Shown here in pieces: positions 25,385 to 33,976 of a stretch of 58,350 nucleotides of DNA; position 1 is the first letter of the stretch, and each line of letters opens with the position of its first letter. A model generated the notes under the pieces. The model worked only from the letters and a program-made list of their open reading frames with translations. It did not search any database and was not told where the DNA came from. The stretch spans positions 1 to 58,350 of the forward strand of contig CAKSAJ010000017.1 of assembly GCA_934435195.1 (NCBI GenBank), given 5' to 3'. This DNA comes from an uncultured Schaedlerella sp. (GTDB lineage Bacteria > Bacillota > Clostridia > Lachnospirales > Lachnospiraceae). The position numbers and the translations under genes are program-made.

Positions 25385-25786
25385 CTACCAAACGAAGCAG
25401 AGTACTTCTCCACCAACGCCTAATTTTCTAGCTTCTTTATCTGTGATAACACCTTTGTTTGTAGAAACGATAGCTGTTCCAAGTCCGCCAAGTACTTTTG
25501 GCATCTCTTCGCTGTTAGCATACACACGAAGACCTGGCTTAGAAATTCTCTTCAGACCAGAAATAACTTTTTCATTCTTGTCTGCGCCATATTTCAATGT
25601 GATATGCATTGTCTTGAAGTTTCCATCTTCTACGATATCATATTTTGCAATGTATCCTTCATCCAAAAGAATATCAGCAATCGCGATTTTCATCTTTGAT
25701 GCAGGTACATCAACTGTATCATGTTTAGCAGTATTTGCATTACGGATTCTTGTAAGCATATCTGCGATTGGATCACTCATAGTCAT
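25385..25786 (-). CDS. rpsH: 30S ribosomal protein S8
   Basis: 16S rRNA binder of 133 residues, starting MTMSDPIADMLTRIRNA and ending GGEVLCFVW. In other bacteria it represses the spc operon. ATG 25786 fits GGAGGA spacing better than the ATG two codons later. Confidence 0.97.
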   Translation of the reverse strand: MTMSDPIADMLTRIRNANTAKHDTVDVPASKMKIAIADILLDEGYIAKYDIVEDGNFKTMHITLKYGADKNEKVISGLKRISKPGLRVYANSEEMPKVLGGLGTAIVSTNKGVITDKEARKLGVGGEVLCFVW

Positions 25787-25804
25787 GGTGTAAAATCCTC
25801 CTTC

Positions 25805-25990
25805 TTACCAACTTGCTTTCTTAACTCCCGGAATCTCACCTTTATATGCCAGTTCACGGAAGCAGATACGGCAGATACCATATTTTCTTAAATATGCATG
25901 TGGACGACCACAAATTCTGCAACGGCTATATTCTCTTGTCGAGAATTTTGGTTTGCGCTGCTGTTTAATTTTCATAGATGTCTTAGCCAT
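25805..25990 (-). CDS. rpsN: 30S ribosomal protein S14, zinc type
   Basis: A 61-residue zinc-binding S14 with CRICGRPHAYLRKYGICRIC, that is two CxxC pairs near residues 24-43. This C+ form is common in Gram-positives; zinc-free copies, where present, lie elsewhere. Confidence 0.97.
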   Translation of the reverse strand: MAKTSMKIKQQRKPKFSTREYSRCRICGRPHAYLRKYGICRICFRELAYKGEIPGVKKASW

Positions 25991-26003
25991 GAAATTCTCC
26001 TCC

Positions 26004-26543
26004 TTATTTAGTAAATGGCATATTGAACTGAGTCAATAATTCACGTGCTTCTTCGTCAGTTTTAGCAGTTGTAACGAAAATTACATCCATACCTCTGACT
26101 TTATCAATTTTATCATACTCGATCTCTGGGAAAATTAACTGCTCTTTAATTCCAAGTGCATAGTTTCCTCTTCCATCAAATGCGTTAGGATTTACACCTC
26201 TGAAGTCACGTACACGAGGAAGTGCAAGGTTGATCAGACGATCAACGAACTCATACATCTTTTCTCCTCTTAATGTAACTTTACATCCGATTGGCATACC
26301 TTCTCTGATTTTGAAGTTAGCTACAGAATTTTTTGCTCTTGTCAGAACTGCTTTCTGTCCAGTGATTTTTTCCATATCAGCTACAGCAGATTCTAAAACT
26401 TTTGCATTGTCTTTTGCCTCGCCTACACCCATGTTAATAACAACTTTGTCAAGCTTAGGCACTTCCATAATATTTTTATATCCGAATTTTTTGATCATTG
26501 CGTCAACGATCTCATTCTGATACTGATCTTTCAGTCTACTCAA
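26004..26543 (-). CDS. rplE: 50S ribosomal protein L5
   Basis: 5S rRNA binder of 179 residues, with VINMGVGEAKDN, GMPIGCKVTLRG and RDFRGVNPNAFDGRGNY. The start is TTG at 26543 (encoding MSRLKDQY), with GGAGG at proper distance; no ATG fits. Confidence 0.96.
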   Translation of the reverse strand: MSRLKDQYQNEIVDAMIKKFGYKNIMEVPKLDKVVINMGVGEAKDNAKVLESAVADMEKITGQKAVLTRAKNSVANFKIREGMPIGCKVTLRGEKMYEFVDRLINLALPRVRDFRGVNPNAFDGRGNYALGIKEQLIFPEIEYDKIDKVRGMDVIFVTTAKTDEEARELLTQFNMPFTK

Positions 26544-26566
26544 CGTTTAAGTCCTCCTTCCTTGAA

Positions 26567-26878
26567 TTAGTCAATTACTTCGCCTGTTGATTTAGCAACA
26601 CGAACTTTTTTGTCGCCATCCATTTTGAAACCAACTCTTGTAGCTTTTCCTTTGTGAACATACATCACGTTAGAAATGTCGATTGGTCCTTCCTGGTGGA
26701 TGATTCCGCCATTCTGATTAGCAACGCTTGGTTTTGTGTGCTTTGTCAGCATGTTGACACCTTCAACCAGAACTTTTCCGTCTTTCTGATTAACGGCAAT
26801 AACTTTGCCTTCTTTGTCTTTATCTTTACCAGCGATAACTTTAACTGTATCACCTTTTTTAATTTTCATAGTTGACAT
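26567..26878 (-). CDS. rplX: 50S ribosomal protein L24
   Basis: Assembly-initiator protein with a KOW motif (KIKKGDTVKVIAGKDKDKEG, begins KIKKGDTVKV). I place the start at ATG 26878 (MSTMKIKK, 103 residues), eight bases after GGGAGG, rather than the GTG three codons upstream that overlaps that site. Confidence 0.96.
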   Translation of the reverse strand: MSTMKIKKGDTVKVIAGKDKDKEGKVIAVNQKDGKVLVEGVNMLTKHTKPSVANQNGGIIHQEGPIDISNVMYVHKGKATRVGFKMDGDKKVRVAKSTGEVID

Positions 26879-26891
26879 TCTCGGCACCTCC

Positions 26892-27260
26892 CTACAGTAC
26901 TTCCGGAGCCAGAGAAACGATCTTCATGAAGTGTTTCTCTCTAAGCTCTCTGGCTACTGGTCCAAAAATACGTGTTCCACGTGGGTTCATATCGTCTTTT
27001 ATAATTACAGCAGCATTTTCATCGAATCTGATATAAGATCCGTCTTTACGACGAGCACCTTTTACAGTACGAACAACTACAGCTTTCACAACGTCACCTT
27101 TTTTAACAACGCCGCCTGGTGTTGCATCTTTAACAGTCGCAACGATAACATCTCCGATATTGGCATATCTTCTTGTAGAACCGCCAAGTACACGGATACA
27201 CAGTAATTCTTTAGCACCTGTGTTGTCTGCTACTTTAAGTCTACTTTCCTGTTGTATCAT
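26892..27260 (-). CDS. rplN: 50S ribosomal protein L14
   Basis: A 122-residue large-subunit protein at the subunit interface. MIQQESRLKVADNTGAKEL start and RGTRIFGPVARELRE are standard. Confidence 0.97.
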   Translation of the reverse strand: MIQQESRLKVADNTGAKELLCIRVLGGSTRRYANIGDVIVATVKDATPGGVVKKGDVVKAVVVRTVKGARRKDGSYIRFDENAAVIIKDDMNPRGTRIFGPVARELREKHFMKIVSLAPEVL

Positions 27261-27335
27261 GCAGGTAAACCTCCTTCAATATACATTCGTTGAACTTCTA
27301 GTTCAATTATACTCTTGTAATATGCGAAACCAATA

Positions 27336-27593
27336 TTATTTTGCTTTCTCCATAATCTCAACAAGTCTCCATCTTTTGTTTTTAGACAGTGGTCTTGTTT
27401 CCATAACTTTTACTGTATCTCCAATGTTGCATTCGTTGTTCTCATCGTGAGCCTGCAGTTTATAAGTTCTCTTAACGATTTTCTTATAAAGTGGGTGTTT
27501 CACGTGGTCTTCAACTGCTACAACGATAGTTTTATCCATTTTGTCGCTGACAACTTTGCCAACACGAACTTTTCTCAAATTTCTCTCTTCCAC
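27336..27593 (-). CDS. rpsQ: 30S ribosomal protein S17
   Basis: An 85-residue OB-fold 16S rRNA binder with KVVSDKMDKTIVVAVE and ETRPLSKNKRWRLVE. Start is GTG 27593, AAAGGAG eight bases before it. Confidence 0.97.
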   Translation of the reverse strand: MEERNLRKVRVGKVVSDKMDKTIVVAVEDHVKHPLYKKIVKRTYKLQAHDENNECNIGDTVKVMETRPLSKNKRWRLVEIMEKAK

Positions 27594-27609
27594 AGTTGCT
27601 ACTCCTTTC

Positions 27610-27810
27610 CTATCGGCCTGCCTCTGTAATCAGAGTCTGAATACGTGCGATATTCTTTCTTACTTCTTTGATTCTGCTTGTATTGTCAAGCTGATTTGTT
27701 GCGTTCTGGAATCTTAAGTTAAAAAGCTCTTTCTTAGCAGCTACTAATTCTTCATTCAATTCCTCTACGGATTTTCCTCTTAATTCGTTTACAAATGTAT
27801 TAATTTTCAC
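27610..27810 (-). CDS. rpmC: 50S ribosomal protein L29
   Basis: A helical protein at the exit tunnel, contact site for trigger factor and SRP. Best start is GTG 27810 (KINTFVNEL), preceded by GGCGGTG; another GTG lies three codons upstream at 27819. Either way it overlaps the end of rplP, by 11 or 20 bases, so the two are coupled. About 66 residues. Confidence 0.95.
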   Translation of the reverse strand: MKINTFVNELRGKSVEELNEELVAAKKELFNLRFQNATNQLDNTSRIKEVRKNIARIQTLITEAGR

Positions 27811-28237
27811 TGTTGTCACCGCCTTCTAATTCTGCGCGAGAAACGATTTTGCATTTGCAAGGTAATTTGTGCATTGCAAGACGAAGTGCCTCTCTTGCGA
27901 TTTCTTCTGAAACACCTGCGATCTCGAACATTACACGACCTGGTTTAACTACTGCTACCCAGTACTCTAATGCACCTTTACCACTACCCATACGAGTTTC
28001 TGCTGGTTTTGCTGTTACCGGTTTATCTGGGAATATTTTGATCCAAACTTTACCACCACGTTTGATGTAACGAGTCATAGCGACACGGGCTGCTTCGATC
28101 TGGTTAGAACGAATCCAGCATGGTTCTGTTGCGACAATACCATATTCACCATATGAAATCGTGTTACCTCTGAGGGCTTTACCCTTCATAGTTCCACGGA
28201 ACTGTTTACGACGTTTTACTCTTTTTGGCATTAACAT
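27800..28237 (-). CDS. rplP: 50S ribosomal protein L16
   Basis: A 145-residue protein near the A site, starting MLMPKRVKRRKQFRG, with TMGSGKGALEYWVA-like GSGKGALEYWVAVVKPG. It shares TAATG with the end of rpsC. Confidence 0.97.
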   Translation of the reverse strand: MLMPKRVKRRKQFRGTMKGKALRGNTISYGEYGIVATEPCWIRSNQIEAARVAMTRYIKRGGKVWIKIFPDKPVTAKPAETRMGSGKGALEYWVAVVKPGRVMFEIAGVSEEIAREALRLAMHKLPCKCKIVSRAELEGGDNSEN

Positions 28238-28893
28238 TATTTATCGCTCCCTTCCTTTTCAGCCTTAGTTGGAAGAACTTCGCCTTTGTAAATCCAAACC
28301 TTTACACCGACTTTTCCGTAAGTTGTATCAGCTTCTGCGAATCCATAATCAATGTCAGCTCTTAATGTCTGAAGTGGAATAGTTCCTTCGCTGTAGAACT
28401 CTGTACGAGCCATATCAGCTCCACCAAGACGTCCTGATACAGATGTCTTAACACCAAGTGCTCCTGATTTCATTGTTCTTGACATGCAAGATTTCATAGC
28501 ACGTCTGAATGAAATACGATTCTCAAGCTGCTGTGCAATATTTTCAGCTACAAGCTGTGCGTCTTTATCTGGTCTCTTAACTTCTTTGATATCAACGATA
28601 AGCTTTTTATCTGTGAACTGTGCAAGCTCTGCTTTCACTTTCTCAATCTCTGCTCCACCTTTACCGATTACTACGCCAGGTTTTGCTGTATATACGATGA
28701 TCTTAACACGATCAGATGCTCTTTCAATTTCAATTTTTGAAATTCCAGCGCTGTATAATCTTTTCTTTAAGAATGTTCTGATTTCATGGTCTTCTACCAG
28801 ATTATCAGCGAAATCCTTTTCAGCATACCACTTGGAATCCCAGTCTTTAATAACTCCGACTCTTAAGCCATGAGGATTAACTTTCTGTCCCAT
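28237..28893 (-). CDS. rpsC: 30S ribosomal protein S3
   Basis: A 218-residue protein at the mRNA entry site, with a KH domain (VVIGKGGAEIEKVK near residue 75) and the C-terminal domain GRLGGADMARTE. ATG preceded by AAGGAGG. Confidence 0.97.
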   Translation of the reverse strand: MGQKVNPHGLRVGVIKDWDSKWYAEKDFADNLVEDHEIRTFLKKRLYSAGISKIEIERASDRVKIIVYTAKPGVVIGKGGAEIEKVKAELAQFTDKKLIVDIKEVKRPDKDAQLVAENIAQQLENRISFRRAMKSCMSRTMKSGALGVKTSVSGRLGGADMARTEFYSEGTIPLQTLRADIDYGFAEADTTYGKVGVKVWIYKGEVLPTKAEKEGSDK

Positions 28894-28904
28894 TGTGTTC
28901 CTCC

Positions 28905-29291
28905 TTATCTTTCATTCAGCACGATAGTGATGTGGCTCATTCTCTTTTCGATTCTGTAAGCTCTACCCTGTGCTCTTGGTCTGATTCTCTTCATTGTTGG
29001 TCCTTTATTTGCGTAACACTCTTCAATATAAAGGTTCTCAACGCTCATACCGTTGTTGTTCTCAGCATTAGCAATTGCTGATTTTAATAATTTTTCTATA
29101 ACACTTGAAGCATATCTTGGATTGTAAGCTAAAATACCAAGTGCTGTCTGTACATCCTTACCTCTGATGGCATCTAATACGAAACATGCTTTCTGAACAG
29201 ATACTCTAGCGTAAGAAATCTTAGCTGATGGTCTTGTATCTTTCTGTGCATTTCTTTCTCTCTTGATTTGGGATCTATGTCCTTTAGCCAT
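28905..29291 (-). CDS. rplV: 50S ribosomal protein L22
   Basis: A 128-residue exit-tunnel protein. The tunnel hairpin PTMKRIRPRAQGRAYRIEKR (PTMKRIRPRAQGRA) is the site of macrolide-resistance changes in other species; here it looks normal. Confidence 0.97.
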   Translation of the reverse strand: MAKGHRSQIKRERNAQKDTRPSAKISYARVSVQKACFVLDAIRGKDVQTALGILAYNPRYASSVIEKLLKSAIANAENNNGMSVENLYIEECYANKGPTMKRIRPRAQGRAYRIEKRMSHITIVLNER

Positions 29292-29324
29292 GGATGAACC
29301 CTCCTTTCGAAATATGTTGATCTA

Positions 29325-29606
29325 TTATCTAACTCTTGACTTCTTCTCGTCTTTTCCATGTCCTCTGTATGTTCTTGTTGCAACGAACTCTCCGAGTTTG
29401 TGTCCAACCATATCTTCTGTAACATATACAGGCACATGTTTTCTTCCATCATGTACGGCAAATGTATGCCCTACGAATGATGGGAAGATTGTAGAACGAC
29501 GTGACCATGTCTTAATAACTGATTTATCACCTGCAGCGTTCATAGCGTCTACTTTTTTAAGTAAGCTTTCGTCTGCAAATGGTCCTTTTTTAAGTGAGCG
29601 AGCCAT
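29325..29606 (-). CDS. rpsS: 30S ribosomal protein S19
   Basis: A 93-residue head protein beside S13, MARSLKKGPFADESLLKKV and VGHTFAVHDGRKHVPV present. Confidence 0.97.
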   Translation of the reverse strand: MARSLKKGPFADESLLKKVDAMNAAGDKSVIKTWSRRSTIFPSFVGHTFAVHDGRKHVPVYVTEDMVGHKLGEFVATRTYRGHGKDEKKSRVR

Positions 29607-29631
29607 AGGTTCTAACCTCCTTGTAAACTAA

Positions 29632-30474
29632 TTATTTGATACCTTTACCGTCTCTTCTTCTTACGATTAACTTGTTAGAAGATTTGTTTTTCTTACGTGT
29701 CTTAAGACCAAGTGCCGGTTTACCCCATGGAGTACATGGACCTGGACGACCGATGCTTGTCTTACCTTCACCACCACCGTGTGGATGGTCATTCGGGTTC
29801 ATAACAGAACCACGAACTGTAGGTCTGATACCCATGTGACGTTTACGTCCTGCTTTACCGATGTTGATCAGGTTGTGCTCTCCATTTCCAACAACACCAA
29901 CAGATGCTCTACAAATGATTGGCACCATTCTCATCTCTCCTGATGGAAGTCTGAGTGTAGCGTATTTTCCTTCTTTAGCCATCAACTGAGCGCTGTTTCC
30001 TGCTGAACGAACAAGCTGTCCGCCTTTTCCTGGATAAAGCTCGATGTTGTGGATCTGTGTACCAACTGGGATGTTAGCAAGTGGTAAGCAGTTTCCTACT
30101 CTAACCTCTGCGTTCTCACCATTCATAACTGTCATTCCATCTTTTAATCCTTCTGGAGCAAGGATGTAAGCTTTCTCACCGTCTGCGTAGCAGATCAATG
30201 CGATATTAGCTGTTCTGTTTGGATCGTATTCGATACCAACAACTTTTGCTGGAATTCCGTCTTTATTTCTCTTAAAGTCGATAATTCTATATTTCTTTTT
30301 AGCTCCGCCTCCGCGGTGTCTTACTGTAATTTTACCCTGACTGTTACGACCAGCTGTTCTCTTCTTAGAATCTAATAAAGATTTTTCAGGAGTTGTTTTT
30401 GTGATTTCAGAGAAATCAGAGCCAGTCATCTGTCTTCTGGAAGGTGTATATGGGTTATATGTTTTGATTCCCAT
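29632..30474 (-). CDS. rplB: 50S ribosomal protein L2
   Basis: A 280-residue protein near the peptidyl-transferase centre. GRNSQGKITVRHRGGGAK (RHRGGGAKKKYR), the essential MNPNDHPHGGGEGK and the C-terminal basic tail are intact. Confidence 0.97.
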   Translation of the reverse strand: MGIKTYNPYTPSRRQMTGSDFSEITKTTPEKSLLDSKKRTAGRNSQGKITVRHRGGGAKKKYRIIDFKRNKDGIPAKVVGIEYDPNRTANIALICYADGEKAYILAPEGLKDGMTVMNGENAEVRVGNCLPLANIPVGTQIHNIELYPGKGGQLVRSAGNSAQLMAKEGKYATLRLPSGEMRMVPIICRASVGVVGNGEHNLINIGKAGRKRHMGIRPTVRGSVMNPNDHPHGGGEGKTSIGRPGPCTPWGKPALGLKTRKKNKSSNKLIVRRRDGKGIK

Positions 30475-30541
30475 TACTTTTTCTCCTTTCGCAATACCTA
30501 ATTATTCGTTTCACGGATTTGCACCGTCTAATTTTGAAATC

Positions 30542-30841
30542 TTACAGACCTTCGAAAATCTCGATATCTGCGCTTTCTTCTGTAAGCTGTACAATAGCTT
30601 TCTTTGTCTTAGCAGTTTTTCCGATTGTCATTCCACGTCTCTTGTTTTTTCCATCAAGATTCATTGTGTTAACGCTTTTAACTTTTGTTCCAGCGAACAT
30701 TTTCTCAACTGCTTCTTTGATCTGAGATTTTGTAGCCTCTGTGTGTACAAGGAATGTGTATTTCTTGTCAGCCATAAGCTCCATGCTCTTCTCTGTGATC
30801 ACTGGTTTAAGGATTACATCATAATACTGAATGTTTGCCAT
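30542..30841 (-). CDS. rplW: 50S ribosomal protein L23
   Basis: A 99-residue exit-site protein, docking point for SRP and trigger factor; MANIQYYDVILKPVITEKS start. It shares TAATG with rplD. Confidence 0.97.
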   Translation of the reverse strand: MANIQYYDVILKPVITEKSMELMADKKYTFLVHTEATKSQIKEAVEKMFAGTKVKSVNTMNLDGKNKRRGMTIGKTAKTKKAIVQLTEESADIEIFEGL

Positions 30842-31461
30842 TATGCGTACACCTCCTCAATAGTTGCAACAGCAGCTTTTGTAGCGATTACTGTGTTGTA
30901 TTTTAAGATGTCGTATACATTGATTGTATTTGTTTTTGCTGTTTTTACTCCAGCAATGTTTCTAGCTGAAATCTCAACGTTTGTATTTCCATCTTCAAGA
31001 ACTACCAATGCTTTGTTTACATTCAGGTTGTTCAGAACTTCCTGGAATTTCTTTGTTTTGATTTCGTCGAAGTTCAACTCATCAACAACGATGAATTTGT
31101 TCTCTTCTACTCTTGAAGTAAGTGCTGACTGAAGTGCAGCTCTCTTCTCTTTCTTATTCATCTTGAATGAATAATCTCTCGGAACTGGTGCGAATACAAC
31201 TCCGCCGCCTGTCCACTGTGGAGCTCTTGTAGAACCCTGTCTTGCATGACCTGTTCCTTTTTGTCTCCATGGTTTTCTTCCGCCTCCAGAAACTTCTGAG
31301 CGAGTTTTCGCTTTCTGTGTTCCCTGACGATTATTTGCAAGCTGGCTTACAACTGCCATGTGTACAAGATGTTCGTTAACCTCAACACCAAATACAGCAT
31401 CGTTCAAATCGATTGTACCAACTTCTTTACCTTCGATATTATAAACAGATACGTTTGCCAT
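30841..31461 (-). CDS. rplD: 50S ribosomal protein L4
   Basis: A 206-residue tunnel protein with GGGRKPWRQKGTGHARQGS (GRKPWRQKGTGHARQG). In several phyla L4 represses the S10 operon through the leader RNA, relevant to the structured leader ahead of rpsJ. Confidence 0.97.
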   Translation of the reverse strand: MANVSVYNIEGKEVGTIDLNDAVFGVEVNEHLVHMAVVSQLANNRQGTQKAKTRSEVSGGGRKPWRQKGTGHARQGSTRAPQWTGGGVVFAPVPRDYSFKMNKKEKRAALQSALTSRVEENKFIVVDELNFDEIKTKKFQEVLNNLNVNKALVVLEDGNTNVEISARNIAGVKTAKTNTINVYDILKYNTVIATKAAVATIEEVYA

Positions 31462-31490
31462 CTGTGTGTTCCTCCTTTCCTGTTGTCAGA

Positions 31491-32171
31491 CTAGTTTGCC
31501 TTTACTGTTTCTTTGATTGTTACCAGACTCTTCTTTGGTCCCGGTACAGAGCCTTTAACTAACAATAGGTTGTTATCAGCATCAACTCTTACGATCTCAA
31601 GATTCTGAACAGTAATCTGTTTGTTACCCATCTGACCTGGCATCTTCTTTCCTTTGAATACTTTACTAGGATCGGATGCAGAACCATTAGAACCTGCGTG
31701 ACGGTGGAATTTAGAACCATGAGTCATAGGTCCTCTGCTCTGTCCGTGACGCTTGATTGCTCCCTGGAAACCTTTACCTTTTGAAATTGCAGTAGCATCA
31801 ATTTTATCTCCTGCTTCAAAGATATCAGCTTTAATTTCCTGAGCCAATGTATATTCTTCAGCATTTTCAAATCTGAACTCTTTTACATATCTCTTACCAG
31901 AAACGCCGGCTTTATCGAAATGTCCTTTCTCAGCTCTTGTAACACCGTTTCTGTGTGCGATTTCTTTTTTGCCGTTTCCATCTTTTGTGACAATCTTTTC
32001 TTTCTTGTCTACAAAACCAACCTGGACTGCGCTGTAACCGTCGTTCTCAACTGTTTTAACCTGTGTTACTACACAAGGACCAGCCTGAAGTACAGTTACC
32101 GGAATCAATGTTCCATCTTCGTTGAAGATTTGAGTCATTCCGACTTTAGTAGCTAAAATAGCTTTCTTCAT
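31491..32171 (-). CDS. rplC: 50S ribosomal protein L3
   Basis: A 226-residue early-assembly protein, MKKAILATKVGMTQIFNEDG (MKKAILATKVGMTQ) start and HGSKFHRHAGSNG loop. ATG 32171 has AGGAGGT; the 16-codon upstream extension is not supported. Confidence 0.97.
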   Translation of the reverse strand: MKKAILATKVGMTQIFNEDGTLIPVTVLQAGPCVVTQVKTVENDGYSAVQVGFVDKKEKIVTKDGNGKKEIAHRNGVTRAEKGHFDKAGVSGKRYVKEFRFENAEEYTLAQEIKADIFEAGDKIDATAISKGKGFQGAIKRHGQSRGPMTHGSKFHRHAGSNGSASDPSKVFKGKKMPGQMGNKQITVQNLEIVRVDADNNLLLVKGSVPGPKKSLVTIKETVKAN

Positions 32172-32265
32172 TATAATTACCTCCTGTGATTTACAGCGGA
32201 ACACCACTTGGGTGCTCATCCTAAATTATAGGAATTACTGTTTCTTAATTCTTTGTGCTGTCAGC

Positions 32266-32583
32266 TTATTTGTTTTTCATCTTGATGTCGATGAATACAC
32301 CAGCTGGCATTTCCAATCTTGACAGTGCATCAACTGTTTTCTGTGTTGGTGCAGCAATGTCGATGAGTCTCTTATGAGTTCTCTGCTCGAACTGCTCTCT
32401 GGAGTCTTTATATTTGTGTACGGCTCTCAGAATTGTAACTACTTCCTTCTTAGTTGGAAGCGGTACCGGTCCGCTCACCTGTGCTCCGTTTTTCTTAACA
32501 GTTTCGATGATTTTTTTAGCAGATGCATCAACTAACTGATGATCATACGCTTTCAATGTGATTCTCATTACTTGACTTGCCAT
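32266..32583 (-). CDS. rpsJ: 30S ribosomal protein S10
   Basis: First gene of the cluster, 105 residues, also a transcription antitermination partner (NusE). It has RITLKAYDHQLVDASAKKI and GPVPLPTKKE. ATG 32583 lies about 11 bases after AAGGAGG; the ATG five codons later is too far. Confidence 0.97.
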   Translation of the reverse strand: MASQVMRITLKAYDHQLVDASAKKIIETVKKNGAQVSGPVPLPTKKEVVTILRAVHKYKDSREQFEQRTHKRLIDIAAPTQKTVDALSRLEMPAGVFIDIKMKNK

Positions 32584-32835
32584 AAAAAAAGTCGCCTCCT
32601 TTTCGTACTTTTAAACCCAGTACGACAAGCGGTGACTGTACACTCTCCCGTGTGTGTCATGCAGACTTACACGTTGTTTCATACTTTTACCTTTAGTGGT
32701 AAGTTGTAATCAGTTATGATTCGTACAGTGACTTGTCGCCAGTTTCCTAACTTGACATTCGCTCCACGGAAAACCTGCTATCATGTATTTACATGTCAGC
32801 AGCAACCTCTCGCTTCACAGCTATCATGCCACAGC
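32584..32835 (-). ncRNA. Structured 5' leader of the S10 operon
   Basis: About 250 bases of untranslated leader between the promoter and rpsJ. Distant segments pair: CGACAAG (32623-32629) with CTTGTCG (32732-32738), and CTGTAC with GTACAG beside them, closing a large multi-helix domain. It could be an L4-responsive autoregulatory leader as known in other bacteria; the mechanism here is inferred. Confidence 0.6.
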
Positions 32836-32841
32836 TCTCTT

Positions 32842-32870
32842 AGTATAACCAATCAGCGTACATATTGCAA
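32842..32870 (-). promoter_or_regulatory. Promoter of the S10-spc-alpha cluster
   Basis: Minus-strand TTGCAA (32865-32870) and TATACT (32842-32847) with a 17-base spacer, preceded by long T/A-rich tracts (32871-32925) like an UP element. Confidence 0.75.
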
Positions 32871-33064
32871 GTATTTTTTTATATTTTTTTGCATTTTTTT
32901 CGTTTTTATAATTTTTGTTATTTATATCGCTTTTTGCTTAATTCTTCTGTGCTATTTGCACAACGCCTCTTATTATATACAATCAAAGTGCTTTTTATTT
33001 ATAATAGGAAGAAACTACTTTCTTCTCTATATATTTTCGATGATAAATAAAATTTTTTCAACCC
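32871..33064. other. AT-rich divergent spacer
   Basis: About 190 bases of strongly A/T-rich DNA with several T7-T9 runs, lying between the rpsJ promoter (leftwards) and the candidate RNA promoter (rightwards). No coding sign; likely UP elements for both. Confidence 0.4.
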
Positions 33065-33093
33065 TTGACATCACCACATTAAAGTAGTATATT
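33065..33093 (+). promoter_or_regulatory. Strong promoter of a candidate non-coding RNA
   Basis: TTGACA (33065-33070) and TATATT (33088-33093) with a 17-base spacer; start expected near 33100. Confidence 0.75.
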
Positions 33094-33099
33094 AAAAAA

Positions 33100-33459
33100 G
33101 ACTTATAGATAAATGAAACCAAGGGCGGTTTTCCAAGAGGGGGAGACTGTCTTTTTTGTATTTACAGGCTCATCATTTATCGCAGAATTATTAAAATACA
33201 TTTTTCGTTGTTTATAAGTCAAGTCCTATCAACATAGGACCCCCAACCATTCAGTTGCTCTTGCAGTTACATTGACGCCGTTCATTTCCCCCAAAGATGA
33301 TCCTGCGTCGATGAACTCCAATTAATATATACACCCTGTTTATCAGGGTTTTCCCCAGATTTGTATACATTATCGACTGCGGAGCAGCGAGAAGTTAACC
33401 TCTCAATGACATACCAAAAAAAACAAAGGACACAGCGAAAACTGTGTCCTTTGTTTTTG
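33100..33459 (+). ncRNA. Candidate structured non-coding RNA, class unknown
   Basis: A roughly 360-nt stretch with promoter and terminator but no credible reading frame. The predicted 5' end GACTTATA pairs with TATAAGTC at 33213-33220, and the next GATAAATGA (33108-33116) with TCATTTATC (33173-33181), closing a 120-nt domain. Further stems: TCCTA/TAGGA near 33224-33239, GACGC/GCGTC (about 33274-33309), TATACA/TGTATA enclosing ACCCTG/CAGGGT (about 33328-33367), and CTGC/GCAG near 33377-33387. I see no tmRNA, RNase P or SRP RNA signature. 6S RNA is possible but the fold is not a simple rod. Confidence 0.55.
33418..33459. terminator. Bidirectional terminator
   Basis: AAACAAAGGACACAG and CTGTGTCCTTTGTTT form a 15-bp stem with a GAAA-type loop, with A-runs and T-runs on each side. 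It ends both the candidate RNA (plus) and the selenium genes (minus). Confidence 0.9.
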
Positions 33460-33461
33460 CA

Positions 33462-33698
33462 TTAAACCATAACCTGATGCAATGCTTCTTCTTCAATTCC
33501 AACTTTTTTCATTTCTTCTCTTATTGCGTCTTCTTCCCCCGGCATTGCACACCAGGAAAGTCCGCACCCTGCGGATATAGACCGCGGAACCGGTATCAGC
33601 CTTCCCGGTATCTGATCTGCTTTACAGGCTTTTTCCATCGCCATAGCATCTGCCGTTGTATGAAATGTTACAACGAGCTTTAATTCTTTCTTTCTCAT
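33462..33698 (-). CDS. DUF3343 protein (putative Se/S carrier-like)
   Basis: A 78-residue protein of the DUF3343 type, with the N-terminal VVTFHTTADAMAMEKACKA and the motif CGLSWCAMPGE, whose cysteines (near residues 45 and 49) may carry sulfur or selenium. Such proteins recur in selenium clusters of Clostridia. Last gene of the cluster, start supported by AGAAGGA; the direct role is unproven. Confidence 0.8.
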   Translation of the reverse strand: MRKKELKLVVTFHTTADAMAMEKACKADQIPGRLIPVPRSISAGCGLSWCAMPGEEDAIREEMKKVGIEEEALHQVMV

Positions 33699-33752
33699 AA
33701 TACAAATCCTTCTCTTTATCCGATCCGCTCAGTTTATCTCCGCTCTTCTATT

Positions 33753-33956
33753 TTACTCAATTGTCACTTCAAATCCATCATCAGTCTGTACTGATGTTGC
33801 TTTCTTTCCATGATTCTGAGCATATTTTTCTACATTTGTCTTCTGATGTGGTTCTGTCACCAGCACCTTTACTGCTCCATCCATATTTTTCATAGCTTCG
33901 GCAGTTAACATTAATGGTTCCGGACAAGATAAACCTCTCGCATCTACTGTTTTCAT
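33753..33956 (-). CDS. TusA/SirA-family sulfurtransferase-like protein
   Basis: A 67-residue TusA-fold protein with the signature DARGLSCPEPLM (active cysteine near residue 11). TusA-like proteins pass persulfide, or here perhaps selenide, between partners. Encoded 20 bases after yedE, and the pairing of a TusA-like protein with YedE is common. Distinct from the larger YedF encoded upstream. Confidence 0.88.
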   Translation of the reverse strand: MKTVDARGLSCPEPLMLTAEAMKNMDGAVKVLVTEPHQKTNVEKYAQNHGKKATSVQTDDGFEVTIE

Positions 33957-33976
33957 ATGAATCCCTCTTTTCTATT

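Noticed and set aside
33100..33459. tmRNA, RNase P RNA or SRP RNA in the candidate RNA
   Set aside because: No CCA end or tag frame, no GAGGAAAGTCC-type core and no SRP GGAAG apical loop could be found.
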